Origin: Bacillota bacterium
GTDB lineage: Bacteria > Eremiobacterota > SpSt-956 > JAKJGF01
Assembly: GCA_029555925.1 (NCBI GenBank)
Contig: JAKPQU010000206.1
Location: 1 to 7,257 of the forward strand
Direction: 5' to 3'
Length of the DNA stretch: 7,257 nucleotides
Position numbers and translations under genes: made by a program. Under the pieces are notes generated by a model. That model was not told the DNA's origin. It was given only the letters and a program-made list of their open reading frames with translations, and made no database searches. Shown here one piece after another: positions 4,823 through 7,257 of the stretch; the first letter of the stretch is position 1, and every line of letters starts with the position of its first letter.

Positions 4823-5650
4823 ATGTTGAGACAATTTAAATACCTTGCTCCCACCTCTGAAGAAGAATTACTTAAACTTCTTGCCACTTACGGAGAAAAA
4901 GCGAAACTTCTTGCAGGTGGAACCAATGTTTTTGTAGACATAAGAAGTGATCTGCAGAGACCTGACTGTGTTGTGGATGTAAAAAAAATACCCGGTGTTA
5001 AAGAGATAGTATTCATGCCGGGTACCGGCCTTGTTATAGGTGCTGCCGTTACATGTAATGAACTTATTGAAAGTAAAATTGTAGAAGAAAAATATCCCCT
5101 GCTTCAGGTTGCCGCAAAAGAACTTGCGTCATATCAGATAAGAAACAGAGCCACTGTGACAGGCAACATATGTTACGGATCACCTGCTGCCGATATGGCA
5201 CCTGCTTTATTAATACTTGATGCAAGATTGAAGGTTTTGAGTATTGCAGGAGAAGAAACTATACCATTGAAAAATTTCTTTAAAGGAGTGAGAAAAACTG
5301 CTCTTAATACCGGAGATTTTGTAAGATCCATTATAGTTCCAGAAGAATATATCTCTATGAAAGCTTTATATAAAAAATCAAAGAGGGTAAAAGGACATGA
5401 TCTGACTATTGCCGGTGTCGCCATGGGGAAGATAAGAGATGTATTCAGAATTGCCATAGGCTCATGTGCCCCTGTGCCTGTATTGTTAGATGAAATTCCT
5501 GTCAGTGCACCTCTGTCTCAAATAATAGATCATGTAATTAAAGCCATATCTCCCATAGATGATCTGAGAGGAAGCTCAGAATACAGAAAACATATGGTAG
5601 AAGTTTATGTAAAAAGGATTTATGAAGAACTCGGAGGTACGTCCAGATGA
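4823..5650 (+). CDS. FAD-binding subunit of a xanthine dehydrogenase/CO dehydrogenase-family oxidoreductase
   Basis: The 275-residue subunit carries FAD and passes electrons from the Fe-S subunit to the final acceptor. The N-terminal FAD_binding_5 fold shows LLAGGTNVFVDIR (29-41), where many relatives have AGGTD. The second flavin motif is at about 102-134 (IRNRATVTGNIC, then SPAADMAPALLILDA). The C-terminal CO dehydrogenase flavoprotein domain (about 170-272) includes IAIGSCAPVPV and ends DDLRGSSEYRKHMVEVYVKRI. Length is slightly short for the family (usually about 285-300). The start is ATG 4823 with GGGAGG at 4809-4814; ATG 4818 is out of frame. It is first in a three-gene operon in medium-small-large order and overlaps the next gene by four bases (ATGA). 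The substrate is set by the Mo subunit, not this one. Confidence 0.93.
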   Translation: MLRQFKYLAPTSEEELLKLLATYGEKAKLLAGGTNVFVDIRSDLQRPDCVVDVKKIPGVKEIVFMPGTGLVIGAAVTCNELIESKIVEEKYPLLQVAAKELASYQIRNRATVTGNICYGSPAADMAPALLILDARLKVLSIAGEETIPLKNFFKGVRKTALNTGDFVRSIIVPEEYISMKALYKKSKRVKGHDLTIAGVAMGKIRDVFRIAIGSCAPVPVLLDEIPVSAPLSQIIDHVIKAISPIDDLRGSSEYRKHMVEVYVKRIYEELGGTSR

Positions 5651-6117
5651 AAACCATAAAAGTTAAAGTAAATGATAAAGATTATACAAAAGATGTTCCC
5701 GAACACAGAACACTCCTGGAATTCTTGAGACAGGACCTTTTTCTTACGGGGACAAAAGAAGGATGCGGAGCGGGAGAGTGCGGTGCATGCACTGTTATCC
5801 TTGACGGAAGAACCGTAAATGCCTGTCTTGTTCTTGCCGCAGAATGTGACGGTTCCGTCATAAGAACCATTGAAGGAGAATCTTCTGATGGAAAACTTTC
5901 TCCACTTCAGGAAGCATTTCATCATCATCATGCAGTTCAGTGCGGTTTCTGCACTCCCGGTATGATAATGTCAGCCCGGGCACTTCTGGAAAGAAACCCC
6001 CATCCTACAGAAGAAGATGTTAAAGAAGCAATCGAAGGTAATTTCTGCAGATGTACCGGTTATAAACAGATTGTGGAAGCCATAATGGAAGTTGCTGAAG
6101 GGAAAGGAGTAAAATAA
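5647..6117 (+). CDS. [2Fe-2S] iron-sulfur subunit of the molybdenum hydroxylase
   Basis: The 156-residue subunit carries two [2Fe-2S] clusters linking the Mo site to FAD. The N-terminal plant-ferredoxin-type domain has Cys40, Cys45, Cys48 and Cys60 (GCGAGECGACTV, then NAC). The C-terminal four-helix domain has Cys99, Cys102, Cys134 and Cys136 (QCGFCTPGM and GNFCRCTGY). All eight ligands are present, and Gln98 before the third Cys is the residue that usually contacts molybdopterin. Length is typical. A run of four His (92-95) precedes QCGFC; it is unusual-looking but need not be functional. ATG 5647 overlaps the upstream stop codon, with GGAGG at 5633-5637. The next gene starts one base after this stop codon, so the three are almost certainly co-translated. 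Confidence 0.96.
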   Translation: MKTIKVKVNDKDYTKDVPEHRTLLEFLRQDLFLTGTKEGCGAGECGACTVILDGRTVNACLVLAAECDGSVIRTIEGESSDGKLSPLQEAFHHHHAVQCGFCTPGMIMSARALLERNPHPTEEDVKEAIEGNFCRCTGYKQIVEAIMEVAEGKGVK

Positions 6118-6118
6118 A

Positions 6119-7257
6119 ATGACAGGACAGGAATATAAATATATAGGCAAAGGGCCTGACAGGGTAGATTCTTTTGAGAAATTAACAGGGGAAGCACTCT
6201 TTGTTTCCGATATGTTTATCCAGGGCATGTTATTTGCAAAGGTCAAACCCAGTCCCCATGCATCGGCAAAGATAAAAAAAATCGACACGTCTAAAGCAAA
6301 AGCTTTGCCGGGAGTAAGAGCAGTCCTTACAGGTGAAGATCTTGACTATAGAGTCGGTCTTTATATTGTAGATAAATATATACTTGCAAGAGGCACGGTA
6401 AGATATCAGGGAGAAGGCGTTGCGGCAGTTGCGGCAGATACGGAAGATATTGCAAGGGAAGCCATAGATTTAATAGAAGTGGAATATGAAGAAATCGAAC
6501 CGGTTCTGGATGTGAAAAGAGCCCTCCGGGAAGACAGTCCTCTTGTACATCCCGAACTGGGTAAATATAAATATATAGAAGCGGTTTTCTCTCCGAAGCC
6601 GGGAACAAATATTGTCCATAACCAGAAAATAAGAAAAGGAGATATTGATAAAGGATTTAAAGAATCCGATTTCATTATTGAAAGAGAATATACGAATCCT
6701 TCTGTCCAGCATGTTCCCATGGAAACACATGTGTCTGTCGCAAAGTGGGAAAAAGGTGATAAAGTTACTATCTGGACCAGTGCCCAGTCGCCTTTTACCG
6801 TGAGAAATCTGTTCTGTTATTCCTTCGCTCTTCCTCATAACAATGTAAGAGTCATAGTTCCTTACGTGGGCGGCGGTTTCGGAGGAAAAGCAGGTATTCA
6901 TTTAGAACCTCTCTGTGCATGTCTCTCAAGAGAAGCAGGGGGAAGACCTGTAAAACTTCAGGCTTCAAGAGAAGAAGAATTTAATCTTCTGCCATGCAGA
7001 AGCGGTCTGACCTATAAAATCAAGACAGGTGTGAAAAAATCAGGCAAGATTGTGGCCCAGAAAATGGAAATGTTCTGGGATGCGGGAGCCTATGCGGATT
7101 ATGCGGTGAATGTCACCAGGGCATCAGGTTATTCAGGAGGGGGGCCATATGAAATTCCCAACGCCTGGCTTGATGCTTTTACAGTGTACACAAATAAAGT
7201 CTTCGGCACTGCCTACAGGGGGTTCGGTCATGTAGAGTTTTTCTGGGGTCTTGAAAG
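6119..7257 (+). CDS. Molybdopterin-binding catalytic subunit, partial (right edge)
   Basis: This is the large subunit that hydroxylates the substrate at the Mo cofactor. 379 codons are visible; the family is usually about 750-780 residues, so roughly half is missing. Residues 19-130 are the a/b-hammerhead domain (KLTGEALFVSDM, then VRYQGEGVAAVAADT). The first Mo-cofactor domain starts near 165. Visible motifs are SAQSPF (221-226), GGGFGGK (251-257) and AYRGFG (365-370), whose Arg367 aligns with bovine xanthine oxidase Arg880. Right after GGGFGGK is Ala258, where the bovine enzyme has Glu802, so a purine substrate is not assured. AYRGFG separates it from form I CO dehydrogenase (AYxCSFR). AAAGGAG at 6103-6109 precedes ATG 6119. 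The catalytic Glu (bovine 1261) lies beyond the window. Relatives include purine, nicotinate and aldehyde hydroxylases. Confidence 0.94.
   Translation, partial: MTGQEYKYIGKGPDRVDSFEKLTGEALFVSDMFIQGMLFAKVKPSPHASAKIKKIDTSKAKALPGVRAVLTGEDLDYRVGLYIVDKYILARGTVRYQGEGVAAVAADTEDIAREAIDLIEVEYEEIEPVLDVKRALREDSPLVHPELGKYKYIEAVFSPKPGTNIVHNQKIRKGDIDKGFKESDFIIEREYTNPSVQHVPMETHVSVAKWEKGDKVTIWTSAQSPFTVRNLFCYSFALPHNNVRVIVPYVGGGFGGKAGIHLEPLCACLSREAGGRPVKLQASREEEFNLLPCRSGLTYKIKTGVKKSGKIVAQKMEMFWDAGAYADYAVNVTRASGYSGGGPYEIPNAWLDAFTVYTNKVFGTAYRGFGHVEFFWGLE

Noticed and set aside
5173..6901. Several minus-strand open frames opposite the molybdenum hydroxylase genes
   Set aside because: They overlap three genes with clear family motifs and good ribosome sites on the plus strand, and they show no recognisable domain.

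Overview
The window is AT-rich DNA from an unidentified bacterium. Strong Shine-Dalgarno sites, tightly packed genes and a three-subunit molybdenum hydroxylase suggest an anaerobic or facultative, low-G+C or candidate-phylum organism. Nothing here fixes the taxon. There are five complete genes and one cut by the right edge. No rRNA, tRNA, CRISPR array, transposase or recombinase is visible.

Left block (1-3178, minus strand): a two-gene unit. The first gene (1850-3154) encodes a cyanophycinase-family serine peptidase (S51) with an export signal and every catalytic and substrate-binding residue known from the cyanobacterial enzyme. It is followed after about 15 nt by a 531-residue protein of unknown function (239-1834). 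About 60% of that protein is tandem repeats: ten units of 24 residues, then four of about 21 residues, then a predicted helical C-terminal region with no repeats.

Middle (3179-4822): a divergent intergenic region, a small two-helix membrane protein of the DUF3592 type (3470-4021), and then 0.8 kb without a gene. The non-coding DNA is unusually structured. It holds at least four separate inverted-repeat elements of about 100-150 bp (3288-3435, 4159-4262, 4331-4465, 4514-4618), three short heptamer tandem arrays, and one copy of a dispersed repeat whose other copy lies at the left edge (1-239). The two dispersed copies are in direct orientation and bracket the cyanophycinase, repeat-protein and DUF3592 genes.

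Right block (4823 to the end, plus strand): an operon for a xanthine dehydrogenase/CO dehydrogenase-family enzyme in the order FAD subunit, [2Fe-2S] subunit, molybdopterin subunit (cut off at the right edge). Together they would form one oxidoreductase that hydroxylates a substrate at the Mo centre and passes electrons through two Fe-S clusters to FAD. The Mo subunit has Ala where bovine xanthine oxidase has Glu802, so xanthine should not be assumed as the substrate.

I see no proof of a new defence or mobile system. The best leads are the peptidase and repeat-protein pair and the dense set of hairpin-forming intergenic repeats.
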